Position numbers and translations under genes: made by a program
Assembly (NCBI GenBank): GCA_965212135.1
Contig: OZ243044.1
Coordinates: forward strand, 1,302,001-1,366,000
Direction: 5' to 3'
DNA length: 64,000 nt
Origin: Bin75 sp965212135
Lineage (GTDB): Bacteria; Nitrospirota; Nitrospiria; Nitrospirales; UBA8639
In this document: positions 15,614 to 25,342 of the stretch, one piece after another
Position numbering within the stretch: position 1 is the stretch's first letter
Layout of the letters: every line of letters starts with the position of its first letter
Notes under the pieces: model-generated
What the model saw: the letters and a program-made list of their open reading frames with translations, nothing else
Told to the model about the DNA's origin: nothing
Database searches by the model: none

Positions 15614-17554
15614 CTAGGGCGTCTGACCGCGCAGGCGGCGACGTGTGTTCCAGGCACTAAACAGCAGACCGCCGACGGCAATCACCAAGGGCATCAGTCC
15701 AATGTTGAGAAACTTGACCATGCCTTCGAGATGTTCCATGTTTTTCCGCAGTTCATGCTGGACGCTCCGCAACTCTTTTCTGGTCGCCACCAACTGTTGC
15801 CGGAACTCATTGAGAGCGGCTTGCTGTTCAACGCTCAAAATGAGCGCGGTCTGATCTTCTTTCTTTTTTTGCAAGTCGCGAATCTTCCGCTCGGTATCTT
15901 TTAAGCGCTGTTGCAACGCCCGTTCTTTTTGCCGGAACCGCTGCTCCGCCTCCTGTTGAATGGCTTTGACCAGCGTGAACGGCCGGGAGAAACTCCCGCG
16001 ATTTCTGACGCTGATGAGGTCGGGGCTGCCGGTCAGATTGTCCAACGCATTGACCACGAAACGGTTATTCGCGGCCGTGGGAATCGCGATCCGCTGTCCC
16101 AGGAAGTTTTGGACCTGCACCCAAAACCGATCGTGCAACACGTCGGTATCGGCCACCACGATCACGTGAATGGATTCGGCCGATTCGGCCAGATGCGGCG
16201 GCGCGTGTGATTCCTTTTGCGCGTTGGCGTCATCGTGTTCCGTTTCCTCGAGCGCCGATTCCTCCGCCCTCGGCCTCCCATCGGGAAAGGCCGTTTGCAC
16301 CTTCCCGGTCATGCGCGCGGCCAACGTGAGTTTTTCACCTTCCGGCCGATAGTCCCGCAAAATGCCTTCGACGTCCGGCATCAGCATCAGACGGGAGGAA
16401 TCAATTTGCATGGCCTGTTCGTCGGTTTCCACCAGAGGGGTCCACGCGATCTCACGGCCTTCCTTCTTTCGAAGGATCCCGGCTGAAGCCATGGTGAGGC
16501 TCGGAAGTTTGGCCGTCACAATATCCTCGGAATTCAAATGCTTCGGGGCCAGATCAATCCAAATAGGATAATCGGAGACAAACGTGCGAGACAGTTTTTG
16601 CACGTTCACTTTTTTGGCCAACGGAAGATCCCCGGCCACTTTCCCTTTGACCAACTCAACGCCCCAGGCGTCAAAGACCTTGCCGAGATCGGAATGGCGC
16701 GGGCCAGGCATCCCCATTGGATTTCCGGGATTGGGGGGGGGCTGGTCGGCTTCACTATGGGGGTCCACAAAAACCAAGGCCCGGCCGCCCCGCAACACAA
16801 ACTGGTCAATCGCATAGAGGGTCGGGTCGCCAAGCTCCTTCGGATGCACCACCATGAGCACCTCAATGTCCTCGGGGATTTCCGTAACGGTTTCCTCGAG
16901 AGCCTTGACTTCCATCACCTCGCGGATGCTGTTCATGATCATCCAGGGCGCCCCTCCCCCCTGTGTTTGCAGGAGCGCCGCGGGCAGCCCGCCCTCCAAT
17001 GGCAGGGTGCTCAACAGGCCAACGACGGTTCGTTTGGGGTTGGCTAACTGATAGACCAGTTTGGTGAGATCGTATTCGAGAAATTCCTCACGGGTTTGCT
17101 GGAAAAACGGAATAAGTTCCCGATCATCCGTTGCGCTGGCGCCCACCAACCCGAAATAAAACTGGACGTTGCCCTTGTCCAGCGGAACCCCCTGGAGCCC
17201 ATACCCGACGGCCCGGTCTTCTTCCTCGGAAAAGGGTTCGGGGTCAATGACGTGCAGGATCAGCTTCCCGCCGGCGACCTGCTCATACTCTTGCAATAAT
17301 TCCAGCACCCGGTTGGCATAGCCATGAATACCGGGCAATCCCGTCGCCAACTTCTTCGACAGGTAAAACCGCAGGGTCAGCGGCTCATCAAGGCTCTGCA
17401 AAATTTTCCTGCTGCCCTCGGAGAGGGTATAGAGTTGCTGATCCGTCAGATCAAAACGGGCCGACCGCAGCACGACGTTACTGAAGACATTCACCGCGAA
17501 AAACAACACCACCCCGATGGCCAGTCCGCTTCCCGTCAAGAGTCGGGTATTCAT
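15614..17554 (-). CDS. GldG-like ABC-type transport system auxiliary protein
   Basis: The 646-residue protein has an N-terminal helix (GSGLAIGVVLFFAVNVFSNVV), then the conserved FDLTDQQLYTLSEGSRKILQSL and a large periplasmic domain of the ABC-type uncharacterised/DUF4350 class. A C-terminal coiled coil (about 545-620, many E/K/R/Q) ends in a second membrane helix (IGLMPLVIAVGGLLFSAW). GldG works with GldA and GldF in gliding bacteria; in non-gliders the substrate is unknown. ATG 17554 lies 14 nt after the permease stop. Confidence 0.82.
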   Translation of the reverse strand: MNTRLLTGSGLAIGVVLFFAVNVFSNVVLRSARFDLTDQQLYTLSEGSRKILQSLDEPLTLRFYLSKKLATGLPGIHGYANRVLELLQEYEQVAGGKLILHVIDPEPFSEEEDRAVGYGLQGVPLDKGNVQFYFGLVGASATDDRELIPFFQQTREEFLEYDLTKLVYQLANPKRTVVGLLSTLPLEGGLPAALLQTQGGGAPWMIMNSIREVMEVKALEETVTEIPEDIEVLMVVHPKELGDPTLYAIDQFVLRGGRALVFVDPHSEADQPPPNPGNPMGMPGPRHSDLGKVFDAWGVELVKGKVAGDLPLAKKVNVQKLSRTFVSDYPIWIDLAPKHLNSEDIVTAKLPSLTMASAGILRKKEGREIAWTPLVETDEQAMQIDSSRLMLMPDVEGILRDYRPEGEKLTLAARMTGKVQTAFPDGRPRAEESALEETEHDDANAQKESHAPPHLAESAESIHVIVVADTDVLHDRFWVQVQNFLGQRIAIPTAANNRFVVNALDNLTGSPDLISVRNRGSFSRPFTLVKAIQQEAEQRFRQKERALQQRLKDTERKIRDLQKKKEDQTALILSVEQQAALNEFRQQLVATRKELRSVQHELRKNMEHLEGMVKFLNIGLMPLVIAVGGLLFSAWNTRRRLRGQTP

Positions 17555-17568
17555 GGGCTTCAATCCTG

Positions 17569-18312
17569 TTATTCGGCTTTCTTCCATTCCAGCACAAGCG
17601 CCGTTGCAAACAGCCAGAATCCAATAAGGGAAAGGAAATACACCAGATCGCGCAGATCAATGACGCCACGAGTCATGTCGTCAAAATGCGTCAGAAAACT
17701 GAAAGAGCTGATTAATTCCAAAAAGAACTGGGGCGTCCACCCGCGAAAAAAATCCAGCACTAACGGAAACCCGCTGAGCACGAAGCCCAACCCCACGACC
17801 ACGCTGAGCACAAAGGCGATGACCTGGTTTTTGGTCAAGGCCGACACGCATGAGCCGATCGCCATAAAGCCGCCCGCCATCAAAAAACTTCCCAGGTAGC
17901 CCGCGAGAATCACCCCGTTATCAGGCTCACCCAACACATTCACGGTCACCCATACGGGAAAGGTCAAGACGAGGGCAATGCCGGTAAAACACCACGCCGC
18001 TAAAAATTTGCCGGCCACGGCTTCCCATAACGTCACGGGCAGCGTGAACAGCAATTCAATGGTCCCTCCGCGCCGCTCCTCGGCCCAGAGCCGCATGGCC
18101 AAGGCCGGGATCAAGACCAGATAGAGCCACGGGTGAAAATTGAAAAAGGGAACGAGGTCGGCTTGGCCGCGCGCAAAAAAATTCCCCAGATAAAAGGTAA
18201 AGGCCCCGGCGAGCATCAAGAAGATGACCAGGAACACCGCCGCAATCGGAGTCGTAAAATACCCGACCAATTCCCGCTTAAACATGACGCCGATTCTGCC
18301 TATGAATGGCAT
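17569..18312 (-). CDS. ABC-2 type transporter permease (GldF-like)
   Basis: The 247-residue protein has six predicted membrane helices, beginning with AAVFLVIFLMLAGAFTFYL, and the ABC-2 motif ALAMRLWAEERRGGTIELL between helices 2 and 3. It is the membrane channel for the ATPase encoded upstream at 18440-19396. ATG 18312 is used; TTG 18321 has AAGGA at closer spacing and is an alternative. It leads directly into the GldG-like gene, giving the order ATPase-permease-GldG-DUF4340 in one operon. Confidence 0.85.
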   Translation of the reverse strand: MPFIGRIGVMFKRELVGYFTTPIAAVFLVIFLMLAGAFTFYLGNFFARGQADLVPFFNFHPWLYLVLIPALAMRLWAEERRGGTIELLFTLPVTLWEAVAGKFLAAWCFTGIALVLTFPVWVTVNVLGEPDNGVILAGYLGSFLMAGGFMAIGSCVSALTKNQVIAFVLSVVVGLGFVLSGFPLVLDFFRGWTPQFFLELISSFSFLTHFDDMTRGVIDLRDLVYFLSLIGFWLFATALVLEWKKAE

Positions 18313-18439
18313 ATTGTCCAATCGCTTCCTTTTTCAGCAGGCGGTGCGCGGCGACAGACCGCTCTCGGCCCGCCGACATTCCCGCTTCGCCGATGGCGCT
18401 CCGAACACACGGGAACAGGACGTTCTCAACACACGGTTC

Positions 18440-19396
18440 CTACGTGAGCGCCTGGGCGGGCATCGTTAACGACCGAAACACCTCGTCCAACTGCCCGCGG
18501 TCCGTGGATAATTCCATCACGTCCCAGTTTTGCTTGTGCACACAGTGACTGACCGCACTGATAATGGGTTGCCGGTCTTGCGGGATGACCCGATAGGCAG
18601 ACTCGGCATCGCCCTCTTCAATGATTTCGGCTCGCTTGACACCGGGCACACCGGCCAGCAACGCCTGCACGCCATCCGGGAGCGGGCCTCGCAAGCGAAG
18701 GATCACCGCATGGTGATAGCGGGACCGGGCCTCCAATTCCGCGGGCGTGCCATCGGTGATCACCTGGCCTTTGGCGATAATCATGGCGCGAGTACACACC
18801 GCGTGGACTTCTTCCAGGATATGCGTGGAAAGAAGAATGGCTTTTTCCCGGGCCATGGTTTTGATGAGCTCGCGCACTTCGTGTTTTTGATTGGGATCAA
18901 GCCCGTCGGTCGGTTCGTCAAGGATCAACACGGACGGATCGTGCAGAATGGCCTGCGCCAACCCCACGCGTCGCTTGAACCCTTTGGAGAGCGTATCAAT
19001 GGACTGATGCATCACGCCGTCAAGATTCACCTGTTGAATGGTCTCCGACATCCGCCGGTCCAAAGCCGCTCCGCGAATCCCCCGCATTTCTCCCACGAAC
19101 CGCAGAAAACGCAACGGCGTCATGTCCCCGTAGGCCGGAGCGCCTTCGGGAAGATACCCCAGGCTCTGTTTCGCCTCAATGGGCTGGTCCTGAATATCGA
19201 ATCCGTTGACCGTGACGGTGCCCTTTGTTGGGGTCAGAAACCCCGTGATCATTTTCATGGTCGTGGATTTCCCGGCGCCGTTCGGCCCCAGGAATCCCAA
19301 CACCTCGCCCCGGTTGACGGTCAACGACACCTTATCCACCGCCACTATCGGGCCAAAGGTTTTCCGAAGCTGCCGTATGTCAACCATGGCTCCCAT
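18440..19396 (-). CDS. ABC transporter ATP-binding protein (GldA-like)
   Basis: The 318-residue ATPase has Walker A GPNGAGKST (about 36-44), the signature LSKGFKRR, Walker B LILDEPTDGLDP and the switch His in LLSTHILEEV. A C-terminal domain of about 100 residues follows, as in multidrug or lantibiotic-type exporters. It powers the neighbouring permease. ATG 19396 is preceded by GGAGAG at 5 nt, which decides against the longer frame from 19444. The 18313-18439 gap holds no gene I can support. Confidence 0.92.
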   Translation of the reverse strand: MGAMVDIRQLRKTFGPIVAVDKVSLTVNRGEVLGFLGPNGAGKSTTMKMITGFLTPTKGTVTVNGFDIQDQPIEAKQSLGYLPEGAPAYGDMTPLRFLRFVGEMRGIRGAALDRRMSETIQQVNLDGVMHQSIDTLSKGFKRRVGLAQAILHDPSVLILDEPTDGLDPNQKHEVRELIKTMAREKAILLSTHILEEVHAVCTRAMIIAKGQVITDGTPAELEARSRYHHAVILRLRGPLPDGVQALLAGVPGVKRAEIIEEGDAESAYRVIPQDRQPIISAVSHCVHKQNWDVMELSTDRGQLDEVFRSLTMPAQALT

Positions 19397-19712
19397 GTTG
19401 CTCTCCACTGACTCCCGGCCCCTGGGGAAATCCTGAACCATCACGGTCCAAGAACATACCAGTAAGGGGCTTTCTACTCATTCATGCGTTTCGAGTCAAC
19501 CCCGAACAGGATCACCGCAGGCCGCTCGCTCACTTTTTCCGCTCCTGCGGCGGCGGGCCTCGACGACAAGATTCCCCAGACCGACAGTATACACGCCGGC
19601 TTCAGCGGAAAGCCATCCGCAAGCGTCTTGCTGTCAGAGCCGGAACGGCGGGGAAGGCGCAAGAACCAGGGCCCGAAGCTGAAGACGCGGCAGACGGGCA
19701 ATCAGGGCGCCG
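19397..19712. other. Intergenic stretch, no gene seen
   Basis: Between the ABC ATPase and the glycosyltransferase there are open frames on both strands (about 75-116 codons) but none has a domain, a good ribosome-binding site or a sensible composition. I see no terminator with a T-run. It may hold the promoter of the ABC operon. Confidence 0.4.
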
Positions 19713-20879
19713 TCACACGCGATTCTTTCTCAAGAGTTCCAACGCATAAAACCGGCCTCTCCAGACAATGCCTCCCCGCCAGAGGGCCAGGACCATCGCA
19801 CGGCATTGGATATACACCAACAGGCCGACCGTGAGAGGAAGCAGCAGGCCATGCCAGGCTTTCACCCCCCATGGGGCCATGGTCCAACCAAAACTCCCGA
19901 CCATCATCACGACCGTCGCGGCATACAACGCTTGCGGCCATCCCCCGGCAACCAGCATGCCGATCCATGGCCAGATGTGAAACAGCAGAGAGCCGGCCGT
20001 CGCCGCGATCACCAGCGACACGCGATATTCCATTCCGGCAAACATATTTTTCATGAGGCCGTCAATGAGCTCCGGCACCGACCGGTACCATTCCACCGAC
20101 ACCATGCCCTTCCCGTTCATCACATCCTGCCTGTAGCCGTTTCGCTTGACCAGCTTGCCAAATTTGAGATCGTCATCGGGCCGCAGGGCAATTGACCGAT
20201 GCCCGCCCAGAGCCCGATAGACCGACGTGCGGATTAAATTAAACGCCCCGATGCCCATGTACTGTCGGCTCTGCGGATTGCGCGCCTTCCACGGCTCAAA
20301 GACCATGAACAGAAAGATCCCGAACGTGGCGGAGAACACGTTCAGGAACAACCCGGGCATGGTGTCTTCGGGCATCACGGTCACATGATCCAACCCGTTT
20401 GTCTGAATGTGATGCATGGCGTTCCGGAGCGCCAGAGGATGAAACACAACGTCCGCGTCCGTGAACAGGATGAATTCGCCGCGCGCGCGTTGCGCGCCGG
20501 TGTGCAACGCATGCGGCTTTCCGATCCAGTCCGGCGGCAGGCTCTCACTCGTCAACACGGCGAGGCGCGGATCCCGCTTCGCCATGTGCGCAAGAATTTG
20601 TCCCGTCCCATCGGTTGACCGGTCATTGACGACCACGATCTCAAGGCCGGGATACTCCAAGGCCAAAACCGAACGCAGCGCCTGTTGCAGATTGCGTGCT
20701 TCATTGCGAGCGGGAATCACGATGGAGACACTCGGGAGTCGTTGATTCTCGGCAACCGGCACGGATGCCAACACCGCAAGCGCGCGCCGGTGGCTCATGA
20801 GCCATAACCCGACCGGCGCCCAAAAGCCGGCCGCCAGCATTGCGATCGTGACATGGATGGCGTGAGGTTCCGTCGGCAA
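19713..20879 (-). CDS. Membrane-bound family 2 glycosyltransferase (HpnB-like)
   Basis: The 388-residue protein has an N-terminal helix and a GT-A domain: VSIVIPARNEARNL (about 51-64), VVVNDRSTDGT (about 82-92), the metal-binding FTDADVVF (about 140) and an RPDDDLKFGKLV acceptor-side motif. Three or more C-terminal helices follow (residues 285-370). The layout resembles hopene-associated glycosyltransferase HpnB, but hopanoid genes are not seen next to it. The annotated start is TTG 20879, and ATG 20840 is possible. It lies 35 nt after the antiporter gene, so co-transcription is likely. Confidence 0.8.
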   Translation of the reverse strand: MPTEPHAIHVTIAMLAAGFWAPVGLWLMSHRRALAVLASVPVAENQRLPSVSIVIPARNEARNLQQALRSVLALEYPGLEIVVVNDRSTDGTGQILAHMAKRDPRLAVLTSESLPPDWIGKPHALHTGAQRARGEFILFTDADVVFHPLALRNAMHHIQTNGLDHVTVMPEDTMPGLFLNVFSATFGIFLFMVFEPWKARNPQSRQYMGIGAFNLIRTSVYRALGGHRSIALRPDDDLKFGKLVKRNGYRQDVMNGKGMVSVEWYRSVPELIDGLMKNMFAGMEYRVSLVIAATAGSLLFHIWPWIGMLVAGGWPQALYAATVVMMVGSFGWTMAPWGVKAWHGLLLPLTVGLLVYIQCRAMVLALWRGGIVWRGRFYALELLRKNRV

Positions 20880-20914
20880 CTCCCTTCACGTAATTTTCCG
20901 GGAACGGGCAAGGC

Positions 20915-22165
20915 TCAAGAAGCGGGCAATGACCGGGACGCCAGGCGTTTCACCAGCTTTTCCATGGTCAATCCCTGCACCACAATGGAAAACACCACGA
21001 CGACATACGTCATCGCCACAATGATGTCCCGGTCCGGTCCCGGCTCCAACGACAAGGCCAGCGCCACGCTGATGCCTCCCCGCAAGCCGCCCCAGGTCAT
21101 CAACCACACGGCCCCGGGAGTAAACGATCGCACCAGACGGAGCAGCGTCATGGGCAACCCGATGGCCAGCAGGCGCGACAGCAGAATGAGCGGAATCACC
21201 AGGAGACCGGCGAGAAGATACTGGCGGGTAAACGTGAGGACGAGCACTTCCAGGCCGATCAGCACAAAAAGAACCGCGTTCAGAATCTCATCAATCAACT
21301 CCCAGAACAGATCCAGATGCTCGCGTGTTGTTTCCGACATCGCGAGCGCGCGGCCCTGATTGCCCACCATCAATCCCGCCACGACGACGGCGATGGGACC
21401 GGAGAGGTGCCACGCAGTCGCCAGCGCGTAGCCGCCCGTGACAATCGCCAGCGTGATCAGGACTTCGATCTGATACTGGTCAATACTTTTTAAGAGCCAA
21501 TAGGCCAGCGCGCCCAGCCCCACGCCAAGGAGCGCACCGCCCACGGCTTCCTGTGCGAACAACCCAAGCACAGGGCCCATAGCCGGCGCCTGCGTGCCGG
21601 CCGCCAGTTCGGCCAGCGCCAAAAAAACCACGATCCCCACCCCGTCGTTAAAGAGCGATTCGCCGGTAATCTTCACTTCCAGACTTTTGGGGGCCCCGGC
21701 ATGTTTCAAAATGCCCAGCACCGCAATGGGGTCGGTCGGCGAGATCAGAGCGCCGAAGACCAGACAGGTGAGCCAGGACAGAGGAATGCCGATCAGGCCC
21801 AGCACCCACCAGGTGAACGTCCCCACCAACAACGTTGACAGCAGGATGCCGATGGTGGCCAGCGAGCCAATGGCCCATTTTTGATTGAACAGATCGTTGA
21901 GATTGACGTGCAACGCCCCCGCAAAGAGCAGAAAACTCAACATGCCGTGCAGCAGAGTCTTGTTAAAGTCAATGGCTTGCAGCCACGCACGGGCATGGTC
22001 TTCCAAGTGAAATCCCATGAGGTCAATCCCGTGCAACAACAGAGAGGCGGCCAGGGCAATCACCATCACGCCGATGGTGACGGGCAACCCGATGAGCCGG
22101 TAGTTGAGATACGAAAATCCGGCGGTCAGGCTAAGCACGATGGCGAGAATTTCAAAGAAGTCCAT
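20915..22165 (-). CDS. Na+/H+ antiporter of the CPA1 type
   Basis: The 416-residue protein has about twelve hydrophobic helices with the family motifs LLHGMLSFLLFAGALH, FGALISPTDPIAVLGIL and the conserved GESLFNDGVGIVVF, whose Asp/Asn pair sits in the ion-binding crossover. It exchanges Na+ (or K+) for H+ at the inner membrane, supporting pH and sodium tolerance. It lacks the long cytoplasmic tail of NhaP-type eukaryotic members. It is the first gene of a likely two-gene unit with the glycosyltransferase. Confidence 0.9.
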   Translation of the reverse strand: MDFFEILAIVLSLTAGFSYLNYRLIGLPVTIGVMVIALAASLLLHGIDLMGFHLEDHARAWLQAIDFNKTLLHGMLSFLLFAGALHVNLNDLFNQKWAIGSLATIGILLSTLLVGTFTWWVLGLIGIPLSWLTCLVFGALISPTDPIAVLGILKHAGAPKSLEVKITGESLFNDGVGIVVFLALAELAAGTQAPAMGPVLGLFAQEAVGGALLGVGLGALAYWLLKSIDQYQIEVLITLAIVTGGYALATAWHLSGPIAVVVAGLMVGNQGRALAMSETTREHLDLFWELIDEILNAVLFVLIGLEVLVLTFTRQYLLAGLLVIPLILLSRLLAIGLPMTLLRLVRSFTPGAVWLMTWGGLRGGISVALALSLEPGPDRDIIVAMTYVVVVFSIVVQGLTMEKLVKRLASRSLPAS

Positions 22166-22249
22166 GGGAGAAAGAGGAACGGAGATTCGTCCGGAGATTC
22201 AACGGGATAAAAACCGTAATGGGAATCCTTGCGTGCCCGACGTCAGGCT

Positions 22250-24919
22250 TTATTGATATTCCCTGAAACTCTTCATTAACTCATCAAACAATTTTGGTCT
22301 GTACTTGTCAAAACTTTTCTCATCCACATACACAAAACGAAACGCCACTTCCGACTGCACGTTGTTCACATCCAGGCACCACTGCTTCAGCCGTTCCATT
22401 TTCTGCGGCACGTCCAGTTCTTCCCGGCCCTTGGTTTCCACAAGACAAATTTCATCCGGTGATTTTCTGACCAGGAAATCTGGAAAGTAGTTGGTAACAT
22501 CGCCGCGAGCGTTCACATAATCCAGCCGGAAGCCCACGGCAAAATAATTTTTTGCGTAGGAAATAATATCCCCGCATTTTTCCAGAAATCCGGCGAAATC
22601 CAATTCCAGAGTACTATCGCCGATGATCTTGTTAAAAACGCTTTTTTGCGGAACGAGAAATCCCTGTTGCTTGACAACAAACGGGCGCGTTTCACGAATC
22701 TTGATATGCCCCCGAAGCTCCGTCCCGCCCTTGTCCTGCAACGTGATCGCGTTAATGTGTTTCTTGAAAGTTTCTATGACGGTTTTGACCACCGCAGGTT
22801 CAGAAAGATTTCGCAAAGTATTGCGATCATCCAAGTCAACCGGATGTTCAAATAAATCTTCCCGGATAAACGTTTTCACCTTTTCATACACAATGTCATA
22901 CACACTGACCAGCTTCAGCTCTTTCATAATCATCTGACTGAAAAATCCCACCACGGAGCGGTAGTCGGAAATACCGGCATCGTCCAGCTCGGTCTCGTGG
23001 CTGGTCTCATCTTTTGCTATGTAGCGAAAAGTAATGTTCCGTTTTTGTTGCTCGCCAAATTGTTGATAGGCAATTTTTTCATGGTTGAATTGTGTGCTGT
23101 CCAGCTTTTCAAGAAGGCCGTATTCCCGGTACGTCCTTGGTGCCAGCAGCGGAATCTCAATATCCAGTTCGTGAATTTTTTTGCCGGGGTTTTCTTGATC
23201 TACTTCAATCACCAGCGGCGCTTTTGTCTCGCTACCCGCACCCATCGTTCCCCGCTCCAGCGTGAGGCCTTCTTTTTCTATGGATTCCACAAAGTCCATA
23301 AACGCATCGGTGCCAATAACGCTCACCTTTTCCTCGGCATCGGCATCGGGATACATACGACGCAAGCCCCGTCCCAGGGTTTGCTCCGGCAGGATATTGC
23401 TCTCTGCGGAATAGGCTCGCAGGCCGACAATGGTGGTCACATTCCGCACATCCCAGCCTTCTTTCAGCACCATCACCGAGACAATGGCCTTGTACGGGCT
23501 GTCTGCGTTGTCTATCTCATTGGCCTGCTTGCGCAAGTTCTCCAGTTCCTGTTTTTGTTTACCCGTATCGGCTTCGGAAATTTCACCATTGTTTTTTGTG
23601 TGAATCACCAGCACGGCATCTTTCAATTCTGGATAAGCGCCTTTCAGATATTCGGCCACTTCATCGCAGTTTTTGGTATCGTCGGTCATCACAAACAAAA
23701 CCGATTTCTTTCCCATCTTCCGGTGTTCCGCATCTGCCTTGCGCCATTCCACCACACCAAGTTTCAGGTAGTCGGCATACCGCTCGGAAAATTTGCTGCT
23801 TGTCTGTTCTTTCAGCTTGTCGCGGCTAGCGTCGTCGGGGATGACCGGATGTTTCACCACGTTTTGCGCGATGGCCTCCACCAGTGGATAGTCGGCAATG
23901 GTCTGCACAAAGATTGCACCGTTGTTGTGTTTGGGGGTTGCCGTGGTATCCACTTGCAACGCAAGTGCGCCACCTTTTTGTTTCAGACGGTTGTGGATGT
24001 CTTCGATGGACTTGAACCACGCCATACGCTTGTCGTGTATGTGATGCGCTTCGTCGTTGAACACCGCCAGTTCATCTATGTCGCGGACGATCATGCCCAA
24101 GTCCACTCTTGAGTCGGTCGTCGCTCCAGTAGGGCGGGAACCAAGAAAATAATCCATAGCATTGTCATCATCCGGCGAAGGCGGAATGTCTTCGCCGGAA
24201 TACACGCGATGGATGTTGGTCAGGAAGATATTGCCGGTGGCCCGAACAACCCGCACCTCATCCTGCAAATGCACCGTAAACTGAAAATCATCCCGCCAGT
24301 TGCGCCCGTCAAAACCATTGTCCGGCAACACCGGGTCGGCATAAAAAATCCGCAAGCCGTCAAAGTCTTTTTTTAAGCGGTCCAGCACAATGATATTAGG
24401 GGCGATAATCAGAAAGTTGCGCGCAAGTTTTGAGTCAGGCTCATAGAGTTTGTGAAAATAGCACCACGCCAGCGCGAGACTTAGCACCTTGGTCTTGCCG
24501 CTACCGGTCGCCATCTTGATGACAAAACGCAGCCAGTCTTCGTCAAACATTCCGGCAGAAACCGCGCCGGAAGAATCAAAACGCATCAGGTCATATTTAT
24601 CTTTGACCCCGGCGACTTCATACAGATAAACAATAGTCTCAATCGCCTCGCGCTGCGCGAAGTAGTAACGGAATTTCCGCGCCATCCCGTCCGCTCCGGT
24701 CAACAGATGTTCTTCCCGAAACCACCAGTGCAACAGGCTGCGACTGGTATCCGTCACGCCCTCATAATTTTTGTCTCGCCAGACCTTGACCTGCTCGCGC
24801 AATTTCTGCACCAGCGGCGGCAACTTCTCCATGCGCAAATCAGGCTCGTCCGGTAACCAGCGGGCGCCGGGGTCAAGAATGTCGTGGGGAGAGGTGGGGA
24901 AATCGGGGGGAAGGGGCAT
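22250..24919 (-). CDS. res: Type III restriction endonuclease subunit Res
   Basis: The 889-residue protein is the ATP-dependent translocating and cutting subunit of a type III restriction-modification system. Walker A is KMATGSGKTKVL (about residues 135-146), the DEAH box is VFNDEAHHIHD (about 285), and the helicase motif VI is EQTLGRGLRRMYP (about 505). The C-terminal PD-(D/E)XK nuclease shows NYFPDFLV then ICLVETKG (about 825-850). Its partner Mod is 1.6 kb upstream rather than adjacent, with HNH, MntA and HepT genes between. It starts 9 nt after hepT. Confidence 0.92.
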   Translation of the reverse strand: MPLPPDFPTSPHDILDPGARWLPDEPDLRMEKLPPLVQKLREQVKVWRDKNYEGVTDTSRSLLHWWFREEHLLTGADGMARKFRYYFAQREAIETIVYLYEVAGVKDKYDLMRFDSSGAVSAGMFDEDWLRFVIKMATGSGKTKVLSLALAWCYFHKLYEPDSKLARNFLIIAPNIIVLDRLKKDFDGLRIFYADPVLPDNGFDGRNWRDDFQFTVHLQDEVRVVRATGNIFLTNIHRVYSGEDIPPSPDDDNAMDYFLGSRPTGATTDSRVDLGMIVRDIDELAVFNDEAHHIHDKRMAWFKSIEDIHNRLKQKGGALALQVDTTATPKHNNGAIFVQTIADYPLVEAIAQNVVKHPVIPDDASRDKLKEQTSSKFSERYADYLKLGVVEWRKADAEHRKMGKKSVLFVMTDDTKNCDEVAEYLKGAYPELKDAVLVIHTKNNGEISEADTGKQKQELENLRKQANEIDNADSPYKAIVSVMVLKEGWDVRNVTTIVGLRAYSAESNILPEQTLGRGLRRMYPDADAEEKVSVIGTDAFMDFVESIEKEGLTLERGTMGAGSETKAPLVIEVDQENPGKKIHELDIEIPLLAPRTYREYGLLEKLDSTQFNHEKIAYQQFGEQQKRNITFRYIAKDETSHETELDDAGISDYRSVVGFFSQMIMKELKLVSVYDIVYEKVKTFIREDLFEHPVDLDDRNTLRNLSEPAVVKTVIETFKKHINAITLQDKGGTELRGHIKIRETRPFVVKQQGFLVPQKSVFNKIIGDSTLELDFAGFLEKCGDIISYAKNYFAVGFRLDYVNARGDVTNYFPDFLVRKSPDEICLVETKGREELDVPQKMERLKQWCLDVNNVQSEVAFRFVYVDEKSFDKYRPKLFDELMKSFREYQ

Positions 24920-24928
24920 GGGGAAACA

Positions 24929-25342
24929 CTACTTCGGCAGAGAGACAAGTATGCCGGCGAATTTGATGAGGTCGTCGGCGTGTTGCGTGACCACCGCTTG
25001 CACTTTTTGATAGTCAATATCCTGATATTGATGAACAACGATGTTCCTGAATCCCACCATACCCGCCAATTTCTTTTCCAGTTCGGTATCTATAACGCCC
25101 GCTTTCCGGAGCAGACTGAAACTCTCGGCACTGTCAGCCGGCAATCCCAGTCTTTTCGTGCGTATCGCATGATTCGCCATATCAATACACTGTTCACATG
25201 CCCGCTGCAGATTGATAACAATTGCATCCTGCTTGAAAGAATCTTCGGCGAAAGGTTTTTCGGACGGCATGTTGTAGTAATCACGCGCCTGCTTTATGCA
25301 TCGCTCCACGCTCGCTTTTTTCTGCAGAAGAATGTCAGACAT
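24929..25342 (-). CDS. hepT: HepT-like toxin (HEPN/DUF86)
   Basis: The 137-residue all-helical protein carries the HEPN motif RNIVVHQY at residues 99-106, the R-x4-H-x-Y signature of HepT ribonuclease toxins. In characterised MntA-HepT (type VII) systems the nucleotidyltransferase antitoxin AMPylates this Tyr and so blocks RNase activity. The first 8 nt overlap mntA, as expected for a toxin-antitoxin pair. Being inside the R-M operon suggests it guards the operon or acts as a second line of defence if restriction is blocked. Confidence 0.85.
   Translation of the reverse strand: MSDILLQKKASVERCIKQARDYYNMPSEKPFAEDSFKQDAIVINLQRACEQCIDMANHAIRTKRLGLPADSAESFSLLRKAGVIDTELEKKLAGMVGFRNIVVHQYQDIDYQKVQAVVTQHADDLIKFAGILVSLPK

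Noticed and set aside
19474..19701. Minus-strand 75-codon frame before the glycosyltransferase
   Set aside because: No ribosome-binding site, no domain, and overlapping frames on the other strand look equally open.
22997..24112. Plus-strand open frame of 371 codons inside res
   Set aside because: Antisense to the conserved Res helicase domain; composition is hydrophobic and repetitive without a domain.
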